Assembly: GCA_003670925.1 (NCBI GenBank)
Contig: QWQG01000148.1
Span: 1-38,955 of the forward strand
Direction of reading: 5' to 3'
Length of the DNA: 38,955 nt
From: Planctomycetota bacterium
GTDB taxonomy: Bacteria; Planctomycetota; Planctomycetia; Planctomycetales; Planctomycetaceae
The notes under the pieces were generated by a model, which did no database searches, had not been told where the DNA came from, and worked only from the letters and a program-made list of their open reading frames with translations. Positions 17,541 through 26,047 of the stretch are shown here, in pieces. The number at the start of each line of letters is the position of its first letter. Positions within the stretch are counted from its first letter, which is position 1. Made by a program: the position numbers and the translations under genes.

Positions 17541-19115
17541 ATGCAGCCGTCTTTCGACAATGCGGATGTGTGGGGGGGGGGCGTTGCAATTTCATCGGCT
17601 GAGGCTGAATTGCCGTCAGTTCGATTTGTCTGGAGTCTGCGCCTGATTTGTGTAGCCGCCTTGGGAATCTCCGGATACTTGGCATGGACTGCCTTTAGTC
17701 TTGGGAAGGTCTATGGCTGCAGCAGCGGTGAATTGATTGATTGTGGACATGTGCTGACCAGTCACTGGTCCAAGGTGATGGGAGTCCCCGTCAGTGTTCC
17801 GGCTGTGGGATTGTATGCCAGCCTCATCGCGCTGCTGGCTTTTGCGCGTCACGGTGGTCCAAAGTCATTTCGTCAATTGGTCTGGGGCGGCATGACATTA
17901 GGAAGTGTCATGGCTGGGCTAGCGGCCCTCTGGTTCATCGGCTTGCAGGTTTTCGTGTTGAAACACTACTGCCCTTACTGTCTGGTTGTGCACACCTGTG
18001 GCCTTGTCCTTGCCGCCATCATGTTGGCATGTCGATTGTGCCCCTTGTCAATGAAGCTTAAGTCTGCTGGCATCAGCGTCTTGGGCATCACGACACTCGT
18101 AGGAATTCAGACGGCGACGCCACTGGCTGATCAGTTTGAAATTGTCCACTACGATGTTGCACCTGCCGCTGCTGGAAGTGTGCAGCGTGTTGCCGTGGAA
18201 GGCGAAGACATTGATATCTTTGCGCCTCCGAGTGAAGTGGTCGAATCGCTTGGTGAGATCTTTGAAGCGCCAAGCACGGGCGATGCGGCGTTAGAGACAA
18301 ATTCGGTGGGAGGCGACAAGCCTCCTGCTGAAGAAGCAGAAAAGCCTGATGAGGCTCAGCCAGCGGAGAAACAGCCATCCGTCGCGACGACGTTAATTTT
18401 GATGTTACCACATCGACTTTTGCAACTGGCCAACCTACAACTGGGCACGTTCTCGCAACTCGATGATGAAGCTGCGACAACGTCTGAGCCAATTGCAAAA
18501 CCGACCATCGAAGTGCCTGCTGTTGTTATCCCAAAGCCCCCGGAGCGACGTCTGCTGACGTTTGCCGGTAACCGATTTACGCTCGACATTAAGCAATGGC
18601 CGTTACTCGGAAAAACTAACGCGAAGTACGTGTTTGTGGAAATGTTCGATTACACGTGTCCGCACTGTCGCAACACACATCGCGCAATTTCCGGGGCCCA
18701 GAAAAAGTACGGCAATGACCTCGCGATTGTCGCGCTACCAGTGCCTTTGGAAAATGCTTGTAACCCTGGGGTCAGCGGTGGGGGACATCCCGGTGCCTGT
18801 GAAATGGCGAAGATTGCCGTTGCGGTATGGCGTCTTGATCCCACCAAGTTTCAGACATTCCATGACTGGATGTTTGAGGGGCCGCGGACCGTCTCTACCG
18901 CCCGGGCTTTCGCCGAGACGCTGGTTGACAAAGGCCGGCTGAAAGCTGACCTGAGTTCCGCTGTGCCAAGTCAATACATCAGCCGCCACGTCAGTCTGTA
19001 TCAGCGCGTGGGCTCAGGGCAAGTGCCAAAACTGATTTTTACGAATACTACGATCCAAGGCGAAGTCAATTCCACGGCGACGCTCTGTAATACGATTAAG
19101 AATGAACTGAAGTAG
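17541..19115 (+). CDS. VKOR-thioredoxin fusion, disulfide-forming enzyme
   Basis: A 524-residue inner-membrane protein. The first 190 residues are a vitamin K epoxide reductase (VKOR) domain of about five membrane segments, with the loop cysteines Cys60 and Cys68 and the quinone-side active site CPYC at 144-147. Residues about 195-335 are an acidic, Pro/Ala-rich linker. Residues about 340-524 form an exported DsbA-like thioredoxin domain with CPHC at 373-376. Fused VKORs oxidise their own thioredoxin domain and pass electrons to quinone, thereby making disulfides in exported proteins in place of DsbA/DsbB. GGGGA lies eight bases before the ATG. A run of ten Gs sits at codons 11-14, and the next in-frame Met is residue 80, so slippage there would abolish the protein. 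The LOG gene follows after 7 bases and is probably co-transcribed. Confidence 0.9.
   Translation: MQPSFDNADVWGGGVAISSAEAELPSVRFVWSLRLICVAALGISGYLAWTAFSLGKVYGCSSGELIDCGHVLTSHWSKVMGVPVSVPAVGLYASLIALLAFARHGGPKSFRQLVWGGMTLGSVMAGLAALWFIGLQVFVLKHYCPYCLVVHTCGLVLAAIMLACRLCPLSMKLKSAGISVLGITTLVGIQTATPLADQFEIVHYDVAPAAAGSVQRVAVEGEDIDIFAPPSEVVESLGEIFEAPSTGDAALETNSVGGDKPPAEEAEKPDEAQPAEKQPSVATTLILMLPHRLLQLANLQLGTFSQLDDEAATTSEPIAKPTIEVPAVVIPKPPERRLLTFAGNRFTLDIKQWPLLGKTNAKYVFVEMFDYTCPHCRNTHRAISGAQKKYGNDLAIVALPVPLENACNPGVSGGGHPGACEMAKIAVAVWRLDPTKFQTFHDWMFEGPRTVSTARAFAETLVDKGRLKADLSSAVPSQYISRHVSLYQRVGSGQVPKLIFTNTTIQGEVNSTATLCNTIKNELK
17572..17581 (+). repeat. Ten-G homopolymer in the VKOR gene
   Basis: Ten consecutive Gs cover codons 11-14 (Trp-Gly-Gly-Gly) of the VKOR fusion. 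Tracts this long are prone to slippage in replication and to sequencing error. Loss or gain of one base would shift the frame after about 14 residues. Confidence 0.95.
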
Positions 19116-19122
19116 CCCGAAA

Positions 19123-19674
19123 ATGGCGCGCATCTGCGTATTTTGTGGTTCACGGTCTGGAAATCTTGGGGAGTTCGCAGCAGCCGCAGAGCTGCTGGGA
19201 GTCTGCTTCGCGAAGTCCGGTCACACGCTTGTTTACGGCGGCGGCAGTACGGGCATAATGGGGATTCTTGCGGACGCTGTGCTGCGAAATGGCGGCAATG
19301 TGATTGGCATAATCCCCAGACATCTGGCCCGCCCGGATCTCATGCACCACGGTGTGGCCGACATGCGAATCACGGTCGACATGCACGAGCGCAAGGCACT
19401 GATGCACAGCCTCGCCGATGCATATCTCGCACTCCCTGGTGGTTATGGTACGCTGGAAGAACTCTTTGAAGCTGTGACTTGGGCACAGTTGGAAATTCAC
19501 ACACGCCAAGTCGCGGTACTGAATATCTGTGGACTCTTCAATGGGCTTGTCACCATGCTCGATCAGATGACCGAGCAAGGATTTCTTTCACTCAATTGCA
19601 GAAGACATCTGCAGGTTTTTACAAGCACGACGCAGGTGCTTGACTGGGCGACATCGCTGGCAACTGCCCGATGA
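19123..19674 (+). CDS. LOG-family protein (TIGR00730 type)
   Basis: A 183-residue cytoplasmic Rossmann-fold protein. Family motifs are GGGSTGIMG (39-47), MHERKALM around residues 87-94, and PGGYGTLEE (105-113), which carries the catalytic Glu. Members such as LONELY GUY release a free base from cytokinin riboside 5'-monophosphate or hydrolyse AMP to adenine and ribose 5-phosphate. In most bacteria the physiological role is unsettled, and old 'lysine decarboxylase' labels for this family are not supported by chemistry. It starts 7 bases after the VKOR stop and is likely in the same transcript, though no functional link is evident. It is convergent with the FHA gene, 12 bases away. Confidence 0.9.
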   Translation: MARICVFCGSRSGNLGEFAAAAELLGVCFAKSGHTLVYGGGSTGIMGILADAVLRNGGNVIGIIPRHLARPDLMHHGVADMRITVDMHERKALMHSLADAYLALPGGYGTLEELFEAVTWAQLEIHTRQVAVLNICGLFNGLVTMLDQMTEQGFLSLNCRRHLQVFTSTTQVLDWATSLATAR

Positions 19675-19686
19675 ATTAGCTGGTTT

Positions 19687-20496
19687 TTATGCGCTGGCCC
19701 GACGTGTCGTGGAGGGTTCGCTAGGTGTCGCATTGCGAAGTTCGGTCAGACGATCGGCGACGCACTGCAGAGCCGTCGTCATGATCTGCTGTTGAGAGAC
19801 GATTTGTTCTAAAACATGGCAGACATCGCCAAGACGTGACTGCTGCTGTTTGACTTTCGCTGCGATTTCCTGCAACTGTTCACGATCAGCCGCCATAAAT
19901 TGCTCTTCCATCCCAACAAGTCGCAGCGGCGGTGCCGCCAGTTTAATTGAAGCATTATCGGTGGACTTACGCGCCTCATTTAAGATGCAATCTATGGTGT
20001 CGGCACTTGAAGCATGTAGTTCGTTGAGCAGCTGAAACTCGTGTTCTAGTCCCGTCACAAGTTCCGGTGCCGACAGTTCCATGATCGACTTCGTTTCCGG
20101 CTCCGCCATTACTTCGTTGAGGCCAGCCTCAAGTGTTTCTGCAGCCGCGGGAACAGTGTCTTCTGCGACGAAGCGAAACACGAGACGCACGTCTCCAATT
20201 TCGACAATGTCTCCATCGCGTAATCCTGCGGCACGCGAGACGGATTCGCCGTTGACGAGCAGTTCCGGCTTCTCGGCGATCAGCGTGATCGACGCTGACG
20301 AACGTGTGACGCGCAAGATCGAATGCAGCGCAGGGACCTCATGGTCTCCCAACCGCAGATCACAGTCTGTTCCGTGTCCGATGAGGAACGAGCCCTCAGA
20401 AACCGGGCGAATCGGAAATCGAGCGTCACTCGCTGCAATTCGCAGAAACGCAACAGCATCGCGGGGCAGAAATTTGATGATATTTTCCACGGCCAT
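19687..20496 (-). CDS. FHA-domain protein with helical C-terminus
   Basis: A 269-residue protein with no signal peptide or membrane segment. Residues about 35-110 form an FHA fold: FLIGHGTDCDLRLGD, a central LHSIL, then LLVNGESV, GDIVEIGDVRLVF. FHA domains normally bind phosphothreonine through the Arg of a GR motif and a Ser two or three residues before the conserved His. Here those positions read Gly-His (41) and Pro-Ala-Leu-His, so phosphopeptide binding may be weak or lost. Residues about 190-255 are Gln/Glu-rich helix, probably coiled coil. The ATG at 20496 has no well-spaced ribosome binding site. Planctomycetes encode many Ser/Thr kinases, so a signalling scaffold is possible, but no kinase is adjacent. 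Confidence 0.8.
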   Translation of the reverse strand: MAVENIIKFLPRDAVAFLRIAASDARFPIRPVSEGSFLIGHGTDCDLRLGDHEVPALHSILRVTRSSASITLIAEKPELLVNGESVSRAAGLRDGDIVEIGDVRLVFRFVAEDTVPAAAETLEAGLNEVMAEPETKSIMELSAPELVTGLEHEFQLLNELHASSADTIDCILNEARKSTDNASIKLAAPPLRLVGMEEQFMAADREQLQEIAAKVKQQQSRLGDVCHVLEQIVSQQQIMTTALQCVADRLTELRNATPSEPSTTRRASA

Positions 20497-20926
20497 CCTC
20501 GCCGTCAGTACTAAGAGTCATCCTTGACCAGTTCATCGATGATGAATCGATGACCGGGTGAAAATCCTTCCTCTGTTCGATCGTCGCTCTGGCCGCGCCG
20601 CGTGAGACTGGTCTCTCAAATTTGACAGATTCTGAAGACTTCCCTCTTCCAATCTGCCACAGTGTCGCGCGGCAAATTCTGCTGCATTTTCTACAATCTT
20701 CGGTCGGTTGCGTGGTCGTCAATCTCGCGGGCGTGACGTATTCACGGGGGAGCGATTCGGAAACTGCGGTCGACTGTTATGGACCATGCAGTTTGTATCG
20801 GATGTGACAAGCATGGGTGGATTTGCTAGATTTTCCGTGAAATCACATGCAGAACGAGCCATGATCACCGAATCTGCGGCAATCCATCCCCAGAGATTTT
20901 CAACTCTCCCTTCCAAAAAACGACTC
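20497..20926. other. Divergent gap with a small palindrome
   Basis: This 430-bp gap lies between the leftward FHA gene and the rightward aminotransferase. CATCGAT, GATGA, ATCGATG at 20534-20552 is a perfect seven-pair inverted repeat 38 bases before the FHA start and overlaps the 10-bp palindrome TCATCGATGA (20533-20542). It could be an operator or a 5'-leader hairpin. The aminotransferase frame stays open leftward to 20708, but the extra residues do not resemble the family. Confidence 0.45.
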
Positions 20927-22321
20927 ATGCATCCCACCCTCGAATTTGCTGTCCACTTCAATCATGAAGCACAATCCAATGCTGTCCGGGATCTCATTGC
21001 CGACACGGAACCGCATTCATTGCGGACGTTTACCCCTAGTCAGGCTGTTCTCGCAAAATCGGCAGGCGTGTTTCACTGGACACCGGAAGGACGTCGGCTG
21101 TACGACTTCACTTCCGGTGTGCTTGTCGCAAACCTTGGTCACAATCCCAAACGCTGGATGAACCGGTTTACCAGTTATATGGGATGGAATTCAGCAGTGA
21201 TGTCGTCCACTGACGACGGTTTTTTTCAAGCGGTGTCATTGACTGCCTACAACGCGATTACTGAACTGGAAGCCGTCGCCAGCCACCGCTTGATTGCCAA
21301 TCTGCAAGCCAGTCCGGGCGGCAGTCGTTTAAACAAAGTGATCTGGGCTGCGTCCGGTTCTGAAGCCGTTCAGAAAGCCCTTTGGGCCTGCATGAAACAC
21401 GATCCCAATCGCGAGGGAATTATTGCCACCCGCTTCGGGTTTCACGGAAAGAAGGGACTTAGCGGCGCAGTGACCGGTTCGGAAAAGGATCCAGATCGCG
21501 ACCCTCGAGTTCACTTTATCTCGTTTCCGCGTGAAGAATGTTCCGACATCGACGCGCCGGCAAAGGCGTTTGATCCGGCAGTCTATCGCTCCGAGTTGGA
21601 TCGTGTGTGGACCGCAAGTCGCGGCACAATCGGCTGTCTGATCACGGAGCCATATCTTGGCGGTGGTGGGAGCTTTCATCCACCAAAAGCTTATTTGCAA
21701 TTGCTGCAGACGTTCTGCCGAGAACATGACATTCTCTTTATTCTGGATGAGGTGCAATCAAATTTCGGACGCACGGGACACATGTACGCCTTCGAATCGT
21801 ACGGTATTGAGCCTGATTTTGTGTGTCTTGGAAAGGGTCTCGGCAACGGTATTCCTGTGAGTGCTGCAGTCGGACGGCGTGATCTCTGCGATCCCATGGG
21901 ATACGGCGCCACTTCGGATACTTGGAGCGCGAATCCGCTGTCATCGGCGGCCGTGTTGGCAACACTGGATGAGTTTGAGAGCACCGACATTCTGGAACGC
22001 ACGCGGCATCTGCATGATATTTTCCTGAAGGGCCTGCGCCGCTTAAAGGAGACGGGCGTGATTGTCAATGTGCGAGGCGAAGGCATGGTCTTTGGCATTG
22101 AATGCGGTGCCTTAGGATCAAGGAACGCGAACCAGGTCGCCAATGCCGTAGTGGAACGCTGCTATCTGGGGCATCCGGGCCACGACGGAATTCATCTGCT
22201 TGGCCCGCTTGCGAACTGCGTCATTCGCATCAGCCCGCCGATGTGCATGACGGACACCGATGCGCATGCATCCCTGAAATTACTCTTGGATTTCATCAAC
22301 GATGTGGGCCATTCGCACTGA
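20927..22321 (+). CDS. Class III PLP-dependent aminotransferase
   Basis: A 464-residue cytoplasmic enzyme that moves an amino group from an omega-amino compound to a keto acid using pyridoxal phosphate. Key blocks are WAASGSEAVQKALWAC (phosphate-binding loop), FGFHGKKGLSGAVTG, FILDEVQSNFGRTGHMYAFE (the Asp that contacts the pyridine nitrogen), and VCLGKGLGNGIPVSAAVG with the cofactor Lys303. These place it with 4-aminobutyrate/ornithine/acetylornithine-type enzymes, but nothing here fixes the substrate. The start is uncertain: ATG 20927 is chosen because family-like sequence begins soon after it; ATG 20861 and others upstream in the same frame are possible, and none has a ribosome binding site. 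No pathway partners are adjacent. Confidence 0.88.
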   Translation: MHPTLEFAVHFNHEAQSNAVRDLIADTEPHSLRTFTPSQAVLAKSAGVFHWTPEGRRLYDFTSGVLVANLGHNPKRWMNRFTSYMGWNSAVMSSTDDGFFQAVSLTAYNAITELEAVASHRLIANLQASPGGSRLNKVIWAASGSEAVQKALWACMKHDPNREGIIATRFGFHGKKGLSGAVTGSEKDPDRDPRVHFISFPREECSDIDAPAKAFDPAVYRSELDRVWTASRGTIGCLITEPYLGGGGSFHPPKAYLQLLQTFCREHDILFILDEVQSNFGRTGHMYAFESYGIEPDFVCLGKGLGNGIPVSAAVGRRDLCDPMGYGATSDTWSANPLSSAAVLATLDEFESTDILERTRHLHDIFLKGLRRLKETGVIVNVRGEGMVFGIECGALGSRNANQVANAVVERCYLGHPGHDGIHLLGPLANCVIRISPPMCMTDTDAHASLKLLLDFINDVGHSH

Positions 22322-22719
22322 CCGTCGAGGACGAGGTTCAAAAAAGTTTCGGTTATTGATTGGGTGCATACAGATGAACACTGATCAAGAACTTATGGCC
22401 CTTCAAACTAGGTACTCGGACCTGCTCCGCAATGTGATTCGACGAAGCAAGACGGTGGTTCACGGCAAGGTGATCTTGTGCGGATCCCACAGCCACTTCA
22501 ACCCTAAACCTGCACCACCAACTTCTGGGGGGAACTTGAGTCTGAAATTAAGGAAAAACGTCTGCCAGCACCGTCGGCCGAGAATCCTTTCGCTCAGACT
22601 GGAGTTTCTCGATATCAGGGCTGAGAATTTCCGGCCGACAGCGAATTTACGTGTAGTATGTCGTTCTCGCTTATCGGACATGAGTCCGCTGAGTCTACTT
22701 TTTCAACGCAGGTCTCCCT
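22322..22719. other. Gene-free stretch
   Basis: This 398-bp gap lies between the aminotransferase stop and the next start, both rightward. One 154-codon frame (22302-22766) crosses it but begins inside the aminotransferase and ends inside the next gene, with no protein-like features. No clear terminator or promoter was recognised. Confidence 0.45.
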
Positions 22720-24681
22720 ATGCCTTTCCCTTCGCGATCTACTCAAAGACGTTTTGCCGGTTTTAACCGGCGCATTCTGCTTTCGCTCGCGGTAATTTGT
22801 TTTGCTCCGGCAGTGAATGGCCAAACAAAATCTGAGGAGAAAAAGGCCGAGAAGGGGTTCACGCTGATCGAAGAGGGGACTCGTCCGCTCGCTACGGTTA
22901 CGTTTGCCAGTGCCGACCGTTTTGTCGAAGAAGCCCGCTATATCTTTGACGCAGCGGGGACGCCTGAAGCCTTCAAGTTGGTAGAAGACTGGCTGTCCGG
23001 ATCGTTGAACGATCTGGAAGGTTTCAATCGCGAAAAGCCGTTTGGAGTGATGGTGTATCTGCCGGTGGCATTTCCACCGCTGCCGGAATTCATTGCTTTC
23101 GTGCCTGTTGATTCAGTGGAGGCCGCGACAAAGTTGGTCGAGAAAGCTCCAGTCGTAATCAGCAAGACCAGTGAGGAGGGCCGCTATGAAGTGATCGGTC
23201 CGAACCGCACTTACCCAATTCTGCTTCGTGACGGGTATGCATTCATGCCGTTGGGCAACAACCCTCCAGAAGAGGCACTTGATCGCAAACTCCCAAATCC
23301 AGCTCAGTTGCTGGCCAGCCAAGCACAGCAATTCGATGTGTCCGTGAGTCTGGATGTCGACTCGTTGCCGATCGCAACACGCACGCTCCTGATGAGCGTC
23401 ATCACGGCTGGGATTTCGACACAGTTGCAACAGCGAGACGGTGAACCGGAAGGCGCGTATCGCATCCGCAAGACCGAAGGCGCTCGCGCACTTGATGCAC
23501 TGAATCAATTCATCATGGATTGTCAGAAAATCACGATTGGCTTTGATGTTGTGCAGGAAGAACATGCCGTGAACATCGATTTCGTGATTGATGCTCTGGA
23601 AGGTACCAAATTGCTGAAGGAAATCCTGCAGTCGACAGAACGGCCAAGCTATTTCATTCCGCTCTTGGACGAAAACGCGGCAGTATCCCTTTCCATGTCA
23701 TCGATGATGGCCGACCGCGACAAGGAAGCCTACATCGAAATGATGGACGGCATTCGGATGGAAGTCACCCGACTCATCGAAAAAAATAAACTTGGGGCCA
23801 CACCAGATGAGAACAGTCCGATTGGAAAGGGTCTTTCTGCTATTCAGAAGAGTCTGGAAGTGGGACATGTGGATGTGTTCGCGCAGTTTTATCGAGATTC
23901 CTCAGGCAAGCTGGCGATTGTGGGTGCCTCACGTGTTGAAGAAGGGGATGCCATGGGTGCTGGTCTCCTCGATGCGATGACACGCCTAAAGGATGTTGAC
24001 GAAATCAAGCAGGCGGGGACGTTGCAGATCGGATCGGGTGAGCATCAGGGAATTACGTTTCATCGATTGACGTTTGCCCAACAGCCAGCGGAAGCAGTTG
24101 AAGTCTTCGGCAAAGATATCGGGATGACCGTCGGCGTGGGTGCTCGTTCGGTGTGGGCGGTCTTAGGTGGTGACGAATCTTACAATACGCTCAAAGGCGT
24201 GATGGATCAGTTGGAAGAGTCTAATCAGACGCCTCAGGAATTTCGCACACCCCCAAATTTTCGCGTGATTATGAACATTAATCAGCTCGTGGAAATGGCG
24301 ACGATCGCCGATACCGTCGGCAAAAAAGCACGCGAAGCAAGAGAGCAGGCGGCAGGCGCCGAAGCCACGACAAAACTTGAAAATCCAACACCCTCTGTCC
24401 TCGTCGACTCTTCTCCGGGTCGTTCCAGCGAAGGTGGCAACGGCGGCGATAGCGGTCGTGACGCGCGTCGAGCCGATCAGGCTCGTCGTCGTGAGCGTGG
24501 AGGCAAGATTTTCCGCGAAACTCTGGCCGAAGGCGATGACCGTATCGAGATTGACTCACGCCTGACAGAAACCGGGGCTCGACTCCGCATCCGTCTTGAA
24601 GAAGGTTTTGTCAAGATTTTCGGACGCTTGCTCGCGAACGGATTGGCGCCGCAGGAACAGACTGAACAGGAAAGCAACTAG
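22720..24681 (+). CDS. Exported protein of unknown function
   Basis: A 653-residue protein with an N-terminal export signal: basic residues, a hydrophobic stretch (RILLSLAVICFAPA) and a likely cleavage after VNG near residue 34. The mature part is a mixed alpha/beta sequence without Cys-rich, catalytic or membrane motifs that I recognise. It contains two similar-looking halves that speak of energies and limits in vague ways (GVMVYLPVAFPPLPEFIAFVPVD; GVGARSVWAVLGGDESYNTL), but no repeat can be proved by eye. Residues about 560-600 are a Gly/Ser/Arg-rich, disordered linker before a charged C-terminal segment. AGG lies about seven bases before the ATG. It resembles large secreted proteins common in planctomycetes, but no function is assigned. 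Confidence 0.75.
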   Translation: MPFPSRSTQRRFAGFNRRILLSLAVICFAPAVNGQTKSEEKKAEKGFTLIEEGTRPLATVTFASADRFVEEARYIFDAAGTPEAFKLVEDWLSGSLNDLEGFNREKPFGVMVYLPVAFPPLPEFIAFVPVDSVEAATKLVEKAPVVISKTSEEGRYEVIGPNRTYPILLRDGYAFMPLGNNPPEEALDRKLPNPAQLLASQAQQFDVSVSLDVDSLPIATRTLLMSVITAGISTQLQQRDGEPEGAYRIRKTEGARALDALNQFIMDCQKITIGFDVVQEEHAVNIDFVIDALEGTKLLKEILQSTERPSYFIPLLDENAAVSLSMSSMMADRDKEAYIEMMDGIRMEVTRLIEKNKLGATPDENSPIGKGLSAIQKSLEVGHVDVFAQFYRDSSGKLAIVGASRVEEGDAMGAGLLDAMTRLKDVDEIKQAGTLQIGSGEHQGITFHRLTFAQQPAEAVEVFGKDIGMTVGVGARSVWAVLGGDESYNTLKGVMDQLEESNQTPQEFRTPPNFRVIMNINQLVEMATIADTVGKKAREAREQAAGAEATTKLENPTPSVLVDSSPGRSSEGGNGGDSGRDARRADQARRRERGGKIFRETLAEGDDRIEIDSRLTETGARLRIRLEEGFVKIFGRLLANGLAPQEQTEQESN

Positions 24682-24991
24682 CACTCAGTGGGGCTGTCGG
24701 TTCTTACTGCGGGCGTGAACTTTACGGCGTGCTTTTTGGCCGTCAAGAAGTGACAGTGACTTCCAGGGCATGATATCCTTGACGCATTTTGAAATGGAAT
24801 CACAATGCGTTTCGCTGCGTCTCTACCTCGCGCGGGCAGGACTGAAGTGGAGTTGGATTCGTGAGAATTTGGAAGCGGGCCATGTCTCATCCCGAAGTCT
24901 CACGACTTCGGCTACATGATGACGGCCTCACTCAGACTCGCGCGGAGTATAACACCTACAACTTGAATTCCTTGTGCATGGGCCACTTGTC
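24682..24991. other. Gene-free stretch upstream of the PhyH gene
   Basis: A 310-bp gap. A weak hairpin, ACGGC/GCCGT around a T-rich loop, occurs near 24725-24745 and might help end the upstream transcript. No gene, strong promoter or repeat was recognised. GTG 24974 could be an alternative start for the following gene. Confidence 0.4.
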
Positions 24992-26041
24992 ATGTCATCA
25001 GCCAGATTGTCAGAACTTCGAATTTCTAATGAGGCGCGTACTGACGTTGTAGAACTGCGTCGGCGATTGCATGACGATGGATATCTATTCTTTCGTGGCC
25101 TCCTAGATCCTTTGCGACTTCTAAAACTCCGCCGCGAAATGCTGACGGTGATGCAGGCTGGAGGGTGGCTTGCAGCAGGCACTGATGCAATCGATGGAAT
25201 CGCTAATCCAGATTCCCGCAGCACAGAAGGCGATCTTGATTACACCGACGTTTATCATCAAGTCTACAGGCTACAGTCCTTCCACGAAATTGCTCACTGC
25301 CGGGAGGTTCTGGATGTCCTAGAACAGATCCGCGGCGGTGAGATGATTCCACAGCCTCAGAAAATTGCACGACTCTGGTTCCCAAGGTTTACCGAACACA
25401 CAACGCCCATTCATCAGGACTTCGTCCATTTTCAGGGAACCTGGGATAACCTGACCTGCTGGAGTCCAGTAGGCGATTGCCCGCGGGAACTTGGCGGACT
25501 GGCCGTGTTACGTGGTTCGCATCGAGTGAACCGCGTCCTCGATCATCACTTTTCGTTAGGCGCGGGGAGTCTGCACGTTGATCCTGCCGCCCATGGCGAA
25601 CTCACCGATGAATGGCAAACGACAGACTATGAAGTCGGGGACACGCTGATCTTTCCGGCGTTGACCGTGCATAAAGCACTACCCAATGTCACGGCAGATC
25701 GTCTGCGAATTTCGCTCGACAATCGCTACCAGCGTGTGGGTGATCCGATTGCGGAACACATGCTGAATCCGCATTTGAGTTCCATGAGTTCACTGTCATG
25801 GGATGATGTGTACACCAATTGGAACAGCGACGAATTTCAGTACTACTGGAAAATCCACAATCTTCCAGTGTTACCGAAGATCACGCTGTACCTAGACCAA
25901 GCTTTTGACGAGGCAATTCAGCTTGCCCGGAGCGGTGATGCGCGTGCACAACTGCATCTACGGCGAATTGCGTTACGAGATCCTACGGCTCCCCAAGGAA
26001 AGTTGGCGGCGAGTGTGTTGGACACACTTACCTGTCGATGA
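24992..26041 (+). CDS. Phytanoyl-CoA dioxygenase (PhyH) family oxygenase
   Basis: A 349-residue cytoplasmic protein of the Fe(II)/2-oxoglutarate dioxygenase superfamily. The iron triad is visible: His141 and Asp143 in PIHQDFVHFQG, and the distal His227 in LTVHKALPN. The Arg in RLRISLDNRYQR after it is the expected 2-oxoglutarate contact. LFFRGLLDP near residue 38 is the usual family opening. Members hydroxylate small molecules such as phytanoyl-CoA, ectoine or secondary metabolites; the substrate here is unknown. A GTG at 24974 would add six residues; the ATG at 24992 is preferred, though neither has a ribosome binding site. The gene ends 6 bases from the convergent lipoprotein gene. Confidence 0.87.
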   Translation: MSSARLSELRISNEARTDVVELRRRLHDDGYLFFRGLLDPLRLLKLRREMLTVMQAGGWLAAGTDAIDGIANPDSRSTEGDLDYTDVYHQVYRLQSFHEIAHCREVLDVLEQIRGGEMIPQPQKIARLWFPRFTEHTTPIHQDFVHFQGTWDNLTCWSPVGDCPRELGGLAVLRGSHRVNRVLDHHFSLGAGSLHVDPAAHGELTDEWQTTDYEVGDTLIFPALTVHKALPNVTADRLRISLDNRYQRVGDPIAEHMLNPHLSSMSSLSWDDVYTNWNSDEFQYYWKIHNLPVLPKITLYLDQAFDEAIQLARSGDARAQLHLRRIALRDPTAPQGKLAASVLDTLTCR

Positions 26042-26047
26042 TTACTT

